Shown here piece by piece: positions 57,762 through 64,000 of a stretch of DNA of 64,000 nucleotides. The notes beneath the pieces are model-generated. The model was not told where the DNA came from, did not search any database, and saw nothing but the letters and a program-made list of their open reading frames with translations. Both the position numbers and the translations under genes were made by a program. The DNA lies in NCBI RefSeq assembly GCF_001667185.1, contig NZ_LZIC01000038.1, forward strand, positions 1-64,000, in the 5' to 3' direction. This DNA is from Mycobacterium sp. 852002-50816_SCH5313054-b (GTDB lineage: Bacteria > Actinomycetota > Actinomycetes > Mycobacteriales > Mycobacteriaceae). Position 1 is the stretch's first letter. Each line of letters begins with the position of its first letter.

Positions 57762-58571
57762 TCAAAAGCCGTTGGCTGCCAACCACTCGAGCACCACGAC
57801 GGCGACGTCCTTCCAGCCAGCGTCGATGGTGAGGGAGTGACCGCGTCCTTCGAACACATGGAAGTCGGTCTGCGCCGGGCCCTTTGAATACATGGCCACT
57901 ACCTCCTTGGTGACCTTGAAGGGAACGACGTGGTCTTCGGTGCCTGACGTCAACAGCAGCGGGCCGCGGTCGGCCAGGTGGGTGTCGACTTTGGCCGCCG
58001 AGTGACGCGAGAAGTTTGCTCCCGCATCCTCGAACAGTGGCTTACCGGGTCCGGGGATGGTCAACTCCTCGTGGAGGGCGTCGGACTCCGATTCGGTGAG
58101 ATTGTTGCCAAAGGCATAGTGGAACTCCTTGGCCGTCAGAGACACCGCCCGGTGCCGGTTGGCAGGGTTGCCGAGGACGGGGAATGCCGACTTGATCTGC
58201 GCAAACGGGAGTGCCTTGACTCCCTTGATCGGCGCGGGGTCGATGGCAACGGCGGCTGCGATCAGACCTTCGGCGAGCAACTCCTGGGCAAAGAGCCCAC
58301 CGAAGGAGTGCCCCACCACGATGGGCTTGACGCCACCCTGCGCCTCGATCAGTTGCGCGTAATGGTCGACGACTTGCTGGATACCGACATCGTTCATACC
58401 GTCCGGGTTCGCGCGTGTCTCTGCGACCGTCGCGAGGTCCCCGGGCCAACCTGGCGCGGCAACCGCATAGCCGTTGTCCTCGAAGAGCTCGAGCCACGGT
58501 TGCCAAGCAGTCGAATGGATCCACAGGCCGTGAATGAAGATGACTGGGTGCGGTTTTGCTGGCGATGTCAT
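57762..58571 (-). CDS. Alpha/beta hydrolase, paralogue B of an inverted pair
   Basis: A 269-residue protein. PVIFIHGLWIHSTAWQPWLELF, VGHSFGGLF, TSGTEDHVVPF and EGRGHSLTID mirror paralogue A (52409-53215), and the two proteins align end to end with one residue difference in length. The gene lies on the opposite strand, so the pair bounds about 4.5 kb as an inverted duplication. The duplicated block seems to include at least 150 bp upstream. The substrate is unknown. Confidence 0.9.
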   Translation of the reverse strand: MTSPAKPHPVIFIHGLWIHSTAWQPWLELFEDNGYAVAAPGWPGDLATVAETRANPDGMNDVGIQQVVDHYAQLIEAQGGVKPIVVGHSFGGLFAQELLAEGLIAAAVAIDPAPIKGVKALPFAQIKSAFPVLGNPANRHRAVSLTAKEFHYAFGNNLTESESDALHEELTIPGPGKPLFEDAGANFSRHSAAKVDTHLADRGPLLLTSGTEDHVVPFKVTKEVVAMYSKGPAQTDFHVFEGRGHSLTIDAGWKDVAVVVLEWLAANGF

Positions 58572-58905
58572 AATTCGTGTCCTCGTGTGTGCTGGGAATG
58601 CTATTCAATCGGCGCGAGCCATCGGCAAAGCGCTTGGGACAGAACCTACGTCGGCTAGCGCACGCTGTAACTCTCCCCCGCCCGGTCGTGCACGCGGTGC
58701 ACATGTGTTGGCACTCGGTGAGGCAAGTCGGCACAACATGCCCTGGTGATGCACGATCACGAGGTCTGCGCAGCCAGCGGATTCGCAGCTGGCGCTGGGC
58801 TATCCGGCAGACTTTGTGGCGGACGCATCTCGATACTGGGCGCACTGCTGCCCAACACCGCCACGATGTAGTGATTCAAAACGGGCATTCCCGCCGGGGC
58901 CACAC
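58572..58905. other. 334-bp stretch without a convincing gene
   Basis: It separates hydrolase B from the third molybdenum hydroxylase; both are on the minus strand. The left part carries the sequence related to 52259-52408. I see no ribosome site with a plausible frame, and no clear terminator. The frame crossing the hydrolase start here is a shadow. Confidence 0.55.
58686..58704 (-). promoter_or_regulatory. Motif shared with the paralogous hydrolase promoter (copy 2)
   Basis: On the minus strand this reads ATGTGCACCGCGTGCACGA, matching copy 1 (52277-52295) in 17 of 19 bases. GTGCAC occurs twice with CGC between, which gives dyad symmetry. It is 115-133 bp before the hydrolase B start. Confidence 0.45.
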
Positions 58906-61023
58906 CTAATGCCGGTCGATCGCCGCGATGAGCTGCTCGGCCGTCAGCGGCAGCGAGCGCACCCGCACGCCGAGCGCGTCGTAGACGGCGTTGGCGATCG
59001 CCGCGGCCGCCGGGCCCTGGGCGCACTCGCCGATGCCCAGCGGCGGGTTGCCCTGTCCGGCAAGGAATTCGACGTCGACCGCGGGCACCTCGGAGAACCG
59101 CAGGATCGGGTAGGTCTCCCAGGTGTCGCTGGTGACGTTGAAGCCGTCGAAGCGGACCCGCTCCTTGAGCGTCCAGCTGGTGGCCTGCACCGCGCCGCCC
59201 TCGATCTGGTTGGCCGCGCCGTCGGGATTGATGACCAGCCCGGCGTCCACCGCGATGACCAACCGGCGCACCCGGACCTGCTCGACCGCCTCGACCTCGG
59301 CGACCACCGCGCAGTAGGCGGCCGAATTCTTGTATCGGGCATACCCGATGCCGTGACCGACGGATTCCCGCCGCGCCCATTTCCCCCAGCCGGCCCGCTG
59401 CGCCGCCGCTTGCAACACCGCGCGCCCGCGCTCGTCCGACAGCTGCGCCAGCCGGAACTCGAGGGCATCACGGCCCGCGGCCACCGCCAGCTCGTCCATG
59501 AACGACTCCGCCGCAAAGACATTGATGAACGCGCCCAGCGAACGCAGCGCCGAGGTGCGCAGCGGCATCTCGGTCAGCAGGTGGTTGATCACCCGGTAGG
59601 ACGGAAAGTCGTAGCCCGGTACCGAATTGCGCCCGGTGCCGCCGCCCCACTCGACCGGCGGCTCGCCGCCGGTGCGGATCGGCTCGCCGCCGGCGCGCTC
59701 GCTGGCGGCCAGGAACGCCGACGTCGGCGTCGTGCCGGGGCGGCCCATGTAGCTGCCGCTCCAGATCTCGTGGCGCCAGTCGACGACGGCGCCGTCGTCG
59801 CCGCAGTCGGCGGCGATCTCGACGACGGCCGCGGGACCGAAAGGTGCCCAGGCCAATTCGTCGGTGCGCGACCAGACCAGGTGCACCGGCCTACCGGGCA
59901 CCGCCCGCGCCAGCACCGCGGCGTCCATGGCGGCGTCGTCGGCGCCGTTGTGCCCGTAGCACCCGGGCCCCTCGACGTGGCGCACCACCACCGCATCGAC
60001 CGGCAGGCCCAGCGCGGCGGCCAGTTCGCGCCGCAGCACGTGGATGCCCTGGCTGTGCGACCAGACCTCCAGCCGACCGTCCTTGGACGCGAGCGCCGCC
60101 GCGGCCGACGGGCCGATCGACGCGTGCGCCAGGTACGGCCGGTGGTAGCGGGCCGAATGCGACCGCGCCGAATGAATCGGCGCCGCAGCTTCTTTGGACG
60201 CCAGCACCGACGTCTCGGCCGCGGCCGACACCAGGAACGCCGGCAGGCCGTCCTCGTCGGGCAGCGTCGGCCGCCGATCCCAGGTGGCGTCGCCGCGCAG
60301 CCGCTCGGCCGCGCGCACCGCGACCTCCTCGCGTTCGGCGATCACGCCGAGGAACTCGCCGTCACGCACGACGGTGACCACCCCCGGCAGCGCCAGGGTC
60401 GGGGCGGTGTCGAGGCCGCGCAGGTGAGACCCGCGCGACGGCGGGCGAACAATGCGGCCGTACAGCTGCCCGTCCACCACCAGGTCGTGCAGGTAGCGCG
60501 GCCGCCCGGTCAGCTTGTCGGGCAGGTCCACCCGCGCGACGTCGGTGCCGACGACTGCGTAGTCCGACTCGGGCTTGGGCGTCGCCGCCCCGGTCGCCGC
60601 GCGCTCCAGCAGCGAATCGTCCGCGAGTTCCCAATAACTGGTGGCCAAGCCGTGCGGACCGCTGAATTCCCCGTCGGCGACGTCCAACTCGTCGGGCGCC
60701 ACGGCCAGCTTGGCCGCGGCCGCGTCCAGATAGATCGCCCGCACCTCGGCGCACGCCTGGCGCAGCGCCGCGCCGGACTGCTGGATCGACCGGCTGCCGG
60801 CCGTGAAGCCCTCGTCGGGGCTGCGATCGGTCGACGCGGCGATCATCCGCACCCGCGCGACGCCCACGTCCAGCTCCTCGGCGGCGATCTGCGCCAGCGC
60901 CGTCAACACGCCCTGGCCCAGCTCCACCTTGCCCGAGCGCACCTGCACGACGCCGTCCGATCCGATCCGAACCCATTCGCCCAGAACGGGATTGGCCGCC
61001 AGCGACTCGGGCAGGTCAGGCAT
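58906..61023 (-). CDS. Molybdenum hydroxylase large subunit, isoquinoline/aldehyde oxidoreductase type (cluster 3)
   Basis: A 705-residue molybdopterin subunit. GKVELGQGVLTALAQIAAEELDV, PDKLTGRPRYLHDL and PPLGIGECAQGPAAAAIANAV (catalytic Glu in GIGEC) are the pattern of isoquinoline 1-oxidoreductase/nicotinate dehydrogenase-type large subunits, which pair with one [2Fe-2S] subunit and have no FAD subunit. The usual N-terminal twin-arginine leader is absent, so it is probably cytoplasmic. It overlaps the upstream small-subunit gene by 8 bp. The electron acceptor is not evident; no cytochrome gene is visible. Confidence 0.88.
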   Translation of the reverse strand: MPDLPESLAANPVLGEWVRIGSDGVVQVRSGKVELGQGVLTALAQIAAEELDVGVARVRMIAASTDRSPDEGFTAGSRSIQQSGAALRQACAEVRAIYLDAAAAKLAVAPDELDVADGEFSGPHGLATSYWELADDSLLERAATGAATPKPESDYAVVGTDVARVDLPDKLTGRPRYLHDLVVDGQLYGRIVRPPSRGSHLRGLDTAPTLALPGVVTVVRDGEFLGVIAEREEVAVRAAERLRGDATWDRRPTLPDEDGLPAFLVSAAAETSVLASKEAAAPIHSARSHSARYHRPYLAHASIGPSAAAALASKDGRLEVWSHSQGIHVLRRELAAALGLPVDAVVVRHVEGPGCYGHNGADDAAMDAAVLARAVPGRPVHLVWSRTDELAWAPFGPAAVVEIAADCGDDGAVVDWRHEIWSGSYMGRPGTTPTSAFLAASERAGGEPIRTGGEPPVEWGGGTGRNSVPGYDFPSYRVINHLLTEMPLRTSALRSLGAFINVFAAESFMDELAVAAGRDALEFRLAQLSDERGRAVLQAAAQRAGWGKWARRESVGHGIGYARYKNSAAYCAVVAEVEAVEQVRVRRLVIAVDAGLVINPDGAANQIEGGAVQATSWTLKERVRFDGFNVTSDTWETYPILRFSEVPAVDVEFLAGQGNPPLGIGECAQGPAAAAIANAVYDALGVRVRSLPLTAEQLIAAIDRH

Positions 61024-61489
61024 CGGCGGACCCCCGCAGCTCGGCCCCTGCGCTCAGCACCGCCGCGACCACGCGATTGTGCGAGCCGCACCGGCACAGG
61101 TTGGAGTCCAGGGCGGCACGAACCTCCTCCTCCGTCGGGTCGGGGTTGTCGGCCAGCAGGGCCGCGGCGGCCACCACGATCCCCGACATGCAGTACCCGC
61201 ATTGCGCCGCCTGCCCGGCGACCAGGGCGCGCACCACGGGGTGCGGCTGCCCGCCGCCGCCCAGGCCCTCGACGGTGCGGATCGACTTGTCGGACACCGA
61301 CCACAGCGGGGTGTCGCAGGAGTACACCGGACGGCCGTCGGCGAGCACGAAACACGCACCGCACAGCCCCACCCCGCAGCCGAACCGCGTGCCCTTCAAA
61401 CCCAGGTGGTTGCGCAGCACGTACAGCAGCGGTGTGTCGTCCTCGGCATCGACTACGTGACGCTGCCCGTTGACCGTCAATTCGCCCAT
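61016..61489 (-). CDS. [2Fe-2S] subunit of molybdenum hydroxylase cluster 3
   Basis: A 157-residue subunit from ATG 61489 (GELTVNGQRHVVDAEDD), with GGAG suitably placed; ATG 61501 in frame is an alternative, and longer starts give an Arg-rich non-conserved leader. The clusters are bound by CGVGLCGACFVLADG plus YSC, and by CGYCMSG plus CRCGSHNRVV. The CRCGSHNR ending is that of IorA-type subunits, unlike CRCTGY in the other two clusters. It diverges from the GH76 gene across 151 bp containing element copy B. Confidence 0.9.
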   Translation of the reverse strand: MGELTVNGQRHVVDAEDDTPLLYVLRNHLGLKGTRFGCGVGLCGACFVLADGRPVYSCDTPLWSVSDKSIRTVEGLGGGGQPHPVVRALVAGQAAQCGYCMSGIVVAAAALLADNPDPTEEEVRAALDSNLCRCGSHNRVVAAVLSAGAELRGSADA

Positions 61490-61535
61490 GGGCTCCAGCA
61501 TCCTCCGGCCGCGCAGTGTGCGCCTGCGGCGTCGC

Positions 61536-61605
61536 GTGTGCGACGACGGCGGGATTCCGGCGAATGTCCCGCCCTGGGCACACACGAGACGCCGAGACCG
61601 CACAC
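61536..61605. repeat. 70-bp dispersed intergenic element, copy B
   Basis: It starts GTGTG and ends GCACAC. It matches copy A at 46 of 70 positions, including ten identical bases in a row (ACGGCGGGAT). It lies between two divergent genes, 46 bp from one start and 35 bp from the other, so it overlaps the promoter zone. Confidence 0.6.
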
Positions 61606-61640
61606 CCGACGAGCACCGCGCTAGGGCAGGATCGACAGGT

Positions 61641-62762
61641 ATGGATCAGCTATGGGCCAACCGGGCGGCCAGCTCCGAAGCCGCTGTCGCGCAGCGGCAC
61701 CTGAAGCGGCTGTGGGCACTGCCGGGAACCCAGCTGGGGATGGTGGCCTGGCCGCCGACCCGCAAAGACCGGCTGTTCGGCACCTGGCACTACTGGTGGC
61801 AGGCGCACCTGCTGGATTGTCTGGTCGACGCGCAGCGGCGCGATCCGCAACCGCACCGGCACACGATGATCAACCGCCAGGTCCGCTCGCACCGGCTGCG
61901 TAACAACCTCCGGTGGGTCAACAGTTATTACGACGACATGGCGTGGCTGGCGCTGGCGCTGGAACGCGCGGCCCGGCTGGCCGGCGTCGAACGCCATCGC
62001 GCGCTGCCCAAGCTGGCCGACCAGTTCGTCGACGCGTGGGCGCCCGGGGACGGCGGGGGCATCCCGTGGCGCAAGCAGGACAAGTTTTTCAACGCCCCGG
62101 CCAACGGCCCGGCGGGAACCTTCCTCGCCCGCTACGGGGAGCACCTGCAGCGGGCCGACCAGATGAGCGACTGGATCGACCGCACCCTGATCGACCCGGA
62201 GACCCACCTGGTGTTCGACGGCATCAAGGCCGGCTCGCTGGTGCGCGCGCAGTACACCTACTGCCAGGGCGTCGTGCTGGGACTGGAGACCGAGCTCGCC
62301 GCGCGCACCGGCGCCGAGGCCAGGGCCCGGCATCAGGCCCGGGTGCATCGGCTGGTGGCGGCGGTCAGCGAGCAGATGGCGCCGTCGGGCGTGCTGCGGG
62401 GCGCCGGCGGCGGGGACGGCGGCCTGTTCGGCGGCATCACCGCCCGCTACCTCGCGCTGGTCGCCACCACCCTGCCGGGCGACTCCGCCGACGACGCCGT
62501 GGCCCGCGACACCGCGCGCACCATCGTGCTGTCGTCGGCGAAGTCGGCCTGGGACTGCCGGCAAACGGTGGACGGGCTGCCGCTGTTCGGCGCGTTCTGG
62601 GACCGCGACGCCGAACTGCCCCAGGCGGGTGGGGAAGAGGCCCAATTCGTCGAGGGCGCGGTCAACGCTTCCGAGATCGCCGAGCGGGATCTGTCGGTTC
62701 AGCTATCGGGCTGGATGCTGATGGAGGCCGCCTGTAACGTCACCGCCGTGAGCGACACATGA
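61641..62762 (+). CDS. Glycoside hydrolase family 76 (alpha-1,6-mannanase-like)
   Basis: A 373-residue (alpha/alpha)6-barrel protein from ATG 61641. The catalytic Asp pair is in NSYYDDMAWLALAL, with WRKQDKFFNAPANGPAG and QYTYCQGVVLGLE as further GH76 signatures. Family members cut alpha-1,6-mannan; a role in mannan or lipomannan turnover is possible. There is no signal peptide, so it would act in the cytoplasm unless exported otherwise. It is the counterpart of M. tuberculosis Rv0365c. Its stop overlaps the acetoacetyl-CoA synthetase start. Confidence 0.88.
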   Translation: MDQLWANRAASSEAAVAQRHLKRLWALPGTQLGMVAWPPTRKDRLFGTWHYWWQAHLLDCLVDAQRRDPQPHRHTMINRQVRSHRLRNNLRWVNSYYDDMAWLALALERAARLAGVERHRALPKLADQFVDAWAPGDGGGIPWRKQDKFFNAPANGPAGTFLARYGEHLQRADQMSDWIDRTLIDPETHLVFDGIKAGSLVRAQYTYCQGVVLGLETELAARTGAEARARHQARVHRLVAAVSEQMAPSGVLRGAGGGDGGLFGGITARYLALVATTLPGDSADDAVARDTARTIVLSSAKSAWDCRQTVDGLPLFGAFWDRDAELPQAGGEEAQFVEGAVNASEIAERDLSVQLSGWMLMEAACNVTAVSDT

Positions 62763-64000
62763 GCGACCTCAGCGGCGGCTGGATCCCCGACGAGGCAACG
62801 CTTGCCGGCGCCAACCTCACCCGCTTCATGGCCTGGCTGGCCGAGACAGGCCGCGGCGAGTACGGCGACTACCAAGGCCTGTGGGCAAAGTCGGTGGACG
62901 ACATCGACTGGTTCTGGGACGCCGTGTGGACCTACTTCGACATCCAGGCGGACAGCCCGCCTCGCGCGGTGCTGGACGAGCGTTCCATGCCGGGCGCCGA
63001 GTGGTTCCCGGGCGCCACGCTCAACTACGCCACCGAGGTGTTCCGCCACGCCACCGACGAGCGCCCGGCGCTGATCGCCGTCGGCGAGGACGGGTCCACC
63101 GAGTGGTCCTGGGCGAGGCTGCAGCGCGAGACGGCGGCGTTCGCGGCCTACCTGCGCAACCTCGGCGTCAAGCCCGGCGACGCCGTCGCCGGGTACCTGC
63201 CCAACGTCGCCGAGGCCGTCGTCGCCGCCCTGGCCGCGGCCAGCGTGGGCGCGATTTGGGCCGTGTGCAACCAGGACGTGTCGGTCGACGGAGTGATCGC
63301 CCGGCTGGGTCAGGTGGAGCCGGCCGTGCTGGTGGCCACCGACGGCTCGGTGTACGCGGGCAAGCGCATCGATCGCCGGGCGGAGCTGGCCACGATCCAG
63401 GGTGCGATGCCGACGCTGAAGGCCACCGTGGTGGTGCCGCGGCTCGGGCTCGACGTCGACGGCGACACCGTGGCGTGGGCCACGGCCGTCGAGGGGTACG
63501 CCGCCCTCGACATCACACCGGTCCCGTTCGCGCACCCGTTGTGGGTGATGTTCTCGTCGGGAACCACCGGGAAGCCGAAGGGCATCGTGCACGGTCACGG
63601 CGGTGTGGTGCTGGAGCACCTGAAGTACCTGACGCTGCAATTCGAGTTGTACCCGGGGGACCGCTTCCTGTGGTACTCGTCGACCAGCTGGATGATGTGG
63701 AATCTGCTGGTGTCCGGCCTGCTGGTCGACGCCACGATCGTGTTGTATGACGGCAGCCCAACGCATCCGGGCACCGACGGCCTGTGGCGCGTCGCCGCCG
63801 ACGCCGGCGTCACGGTGCTCGGCGCCGGAGCGGGCTACCTATTGGCTTGTGCCAAAAAGGAATTGACGCCGGGCGCGTCGTATCCGCTGGACGGGCTGCG
63901 CGCGGTCGGGTCCACCGGGTCGCCGCTGCCCGCGTCCGGATTCCGTTGGGTGCAAGAGGGACTCGGCCGCGCGGTTCCGGTGATCTCGATGAGCGGCGGC
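62759..64000 (+). CDS. Acetoacetyl-CoA synthetase (3' end outside window)
   Basis: About 414 residues are visible from ATG 62759, which overlaps the GH76 stop (ATGA). The N-terminal ACS extension (WFWDAVWTYFDIQ, MPGAEWFPGATLNYA) and the AMP-binding loop MFSSGTTGKPKGIVHG are those of acetoacetate-CoA ligase, which is about 650 residues, so roughly 235 residues are missing. It activates acetoacetate, or a related beta-keto acid, with ATP and CoA. The FLWYSSTSWMMWNLLVSGLL segment distinguishes it from ordinary acetyl-CoA synthetase. Confidence 0.9.
   Translation, partial: MSDLSGGWIPDEATLAGANLTRFMAWLAETGRGEYGDYQGLWAKSVDDIDWFWDAVWTYFDIQADSPPRAVLDERSMPGAEWFPGATLNYATEVFRHATDERPALIAVGEDGSTEWSWARLQRETAAFAAYLRNLGVKPGDAVAGYLPNVAEAVVAALAAASVGAIWAVCNQDVSVDGVIARLGQVEPAVLVATDGSVYAGKRIDRRAELATIQGAMPTLKATVVVPRLGLDVDGDTVAWATAVEGYAALDITPVPFAHPLWVMFSSGTTGKPKGIVHGHGGVVLEHLKYLTLQFELYPGDRFLWYSSTSWMMWNLLVSGLLVDATIVLYDGSPTHPGTDGLWRVAADAGVTVLGAGAGYLLACAKKELTPGASYPLDGLRAVGSTGSPLPASGFRWVQEGLGRAVPVISMSGG

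Noticed and set aside
48616..58571. Possible mobile element or prophage
   Set aside because: No transposase, integrase, terminal repeats or tRNA target is visible, so acquisition is inferred only from content.
58042..58845. 267-codon minus frame across hydrolase B and its upstream DNA
   Set aside because: It is a shifted frame of hydrolase B with Arg-rich composition. Its upstream part only reflects the duplicated promoter DNA.

Overview
The window is high-GC DNA from a Mycobacterium, most likely a slow grower. It carries a PE_PGRS gene, a PPE gene, a WhiB gene, the dnaK-grpE-dnaJ-hspR operon and genes I recognise from memory as counterparts of the M. tuberculosis Rv0332-Rv0385 neighbourhood (rmlA, aspC, the Rv0338c iron-sulfur reductase, lpqJ, ansP2, pyrE, ttfA, clpB). 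The species cannot be named from the sequence. I see no rRNA, tRNA, CRISPR array, insertion sequence or phage genes.

Layout. 1-8.3 kb holds envelope and central metabolism genes: a partial PE_PGRS, a DinB/MDMPI-fold protein, a SnoaL-like protein, rmlA, a YibE/F membrane protein, the aminotransferase aspC and a large membrane Fe-S reductase with a repetitive Ala/Pro/Lys tail. 8.4-12.5 kb is a compact minus-strand run: a NarL-type response regulator, its histidine kinase, a small Thr/Pro-rich membrane protein and a membrane-anchored, degenerate Hsp70-like protein. A WhiB4-like gene diverges from it. 13-16 kb holds a PPE protein fused to a LipY-like hydrolase, a secreted CAP protein and lpqJ. 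16-20.3 kb is a first molybdenum hydroxylase (S, M and L subunits, AYRGPW loop) with a divergent MobA-like gene. 20.3-25.3 kb holds an amino acid permease and an amidohydrolase/aldehyde dehydrogenase pair divergent from a LysR gene.

25.4-35 kb is the heat-shock block. dnaK-grpE-dnaJ-hspR is followed, start overlapping stop, by an HD-domain gene. clpB lies downstream. HspR-type HAIR operators precede dnaK (two) and clpB (one). An aldose epimerase and a flavohemoglobin-like protein sit between. 35-38.3 kb holds ttfA, pyrE, a lipoprotein and a TrmH-family methyltransferase.

38.4-48.6 kb is a LysR gene divergent from a complete aerobic CO dehydrogenase cluster: XdhC-like, coxM, coxS, coxL with the form I loop AYACSFR, an XdhC-YHS fusion, a MobA-like protein, coxD, coxG and coxE. 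Most neighbouring genes overlap or nearly touch.

48.6-58.8 kb looks like an accessory region. It has HxlR, AraC and TetR regulators, four alpha/beta hydrolases, an NmrA-type reductase, a DUF302 protein and a broken acyl-CoA synthetase gene. Two of the hydrolases are close paralogues in opposite orientation, with related DNA at the same distance upstream. 58.9-61.5 kb is a third molybdenum hydroxylase (two subunits, isoquinoline/aldehyde oxidase type). The window ends with a GH76 hydrolase and the start of an acetoacetyl-CoA synthetase.

Three 70-bp intergenic sequences (25325, 38351 and 61536) align without gaps and look like a dispersed element.
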